64,000 nt of DNA from Oxalobacteraceae bacterium AB_14 (lineage in GTDB: Bacteria; Pseudomonadota; Gammaproteobacteria; Burkholderiales; Burkholderiaceae_D): assembly GCA_000381565.1 (NCBI GenBank), contig KB906725.1, forward strand, positions 1,691,731 to 1,755,730, in the 5' to 3' direction. Numbering within the stretch: position 1 is the first letter of the stretch; each line of letters opens with the position of its first letter. Below the pieces are notes generated by a model. It saw only the letters and a program-made list of their open reading frames with translations, searched no databases and was not told the DNA's origin. Shown one piece after another: positions 63,769 through 64,000 of the stretch. Both the position numbers and the translations under genes were made by a program.

Positions 63769-64000
63769 CGGATATGGCTGCAACGATAGATTTCCGGCGC
63801 CCCGGAGGACTGGGAACTTGTAATTTTGTTCAGTGATGCAGGATACTATATTGAAATCATTGCTGAAGCGCAGTTCCGCGCCCAGGTTTCGAAAAAATGG
63901 CTTAAATACAACAGTTGTGTAATACACACAGTTGCGCGCTGGCCTGCGTCAAGCCCCGGCGCCGCTCGCTCCTGGAATTTGACTAGCCACCGAACCAGTA
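63769..64000. other. Intergenic region at the right edge
   Basis: 232 bases upstream of the J-domain protein gene, AT-rich between 63815 and 63930, with a small palindrome TGTGT-AAT-ACACA at 63916-63928. It probably holds the promoter of the J-domain gene. No coding sequence is recognised up to the window edge. Confidence 0.4.

Overview
This 64 kb window is GC-rich, densely coding chromosomal DNA from a Gram-negative betaproteobacterium. The gene content (PEP-CTERM proteins, an SOS-type DNA polymerase II, PuuD, PqiABC, MlaD-type envelope proteins) and the protein style fit Oxalobacteraceae such as Duganella or Massilia. That placement is an inference from recognisable families, not a database result. 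No rRNA, tRNA or CRISPR array was seen.

Layout. 1-2156: DUF969 (cut by the window edge), DUF979 and pyroglutamyl peptidase. 2217-3575: an IS4-family element with 27-bp perfect ends. 3561-6649 (minus strand): psuK, psuG and a LysR regulator. 6861-15499 (plus): a nucleoside salvage operon of purine nucleoside phosphorylase, deoB, deoC, a double-length aldehyde dehydrogenase, deoA, cdd and a second long deaminase. 15504-19121 (minus): two VOC proteins, a LytS/LytR-type two-component system with a small membrane protein, and a GNAT acetyltransferase. 19265-21346: two PEP-CTERM proteins. 21309-23446 (minus): a RutR-like TetR regulator and a MocR-type regulator. 23650-34859 (plus): a reductive pyrimidine catabolic run of beta-alanine:pyruvate transaminase, alanine dehydrogenase, semialdehyde dehydrogenase, PreT, PreA, an NCS1 transporter, dihydropyrimidinase and a carbamoyl-amino-acid hydrolase. 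34943-39654: a GGDEF/EAL protein and a TPR/glycosyltransferase-like protein separated by an IS1380-family element with a 4-bp target duplication. 39762-44355: an exported molybdopterin oxidoreductase, its [2Fe-2S] subunit and a triheme cytochrome c. 44380-49956: a truncated binding-protein gene, a UraD-AllC fusion, LysR, urate hydroxylase PuuD and an M20 hydrolase. 49958-54050: a thioesterase and pqiABC. 54152-54816: VapBC. 54818-64000: LysR, a histidine phosphatase, an acyl-CoA dehydrogenase, polB with a LexA-like box, a PEP mutase/isocitrate lyase homologue, a LysR remnant, a periplasmic binding protein, and a protein joining a J domain to a TonB-like C-terminus.

How the genes work together. 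The first two thirds form a catabolic block for nucleosides and bases. PsuK/PsuG release uracil and ribose 5-phosphate from pseudouridine. The deo/cdd genes release bases and turn the sugar phosphates into glyceraldehyde 3-phosphate and acetaldehyde. PreTA, dihydropyrimidinase and the carbamoyl hydrolase take uracil or thymine to beta-alanine or its methyl analogue. The transaminase, semialdehyde dehydrogenase and alanine dehydrogenase carry the product to acyl-CoA and recycle alanine to pyruvate. Further right, PuuD and UraD-AllC cover parts of urate breakdown; UraH and allantoinase are not in the window.

Non-coding structure. A palindromic repeat family of about 70-78 bp occurs five times plus one half copy, all between 4.5 and 33.6 kb. 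A GGGGTCAGACCC motif marks the IS4 ends and one intergenic site. Candidate operators sit upstream of psuK, mocR/transaminase, vapBC, polB and two LysR genes.
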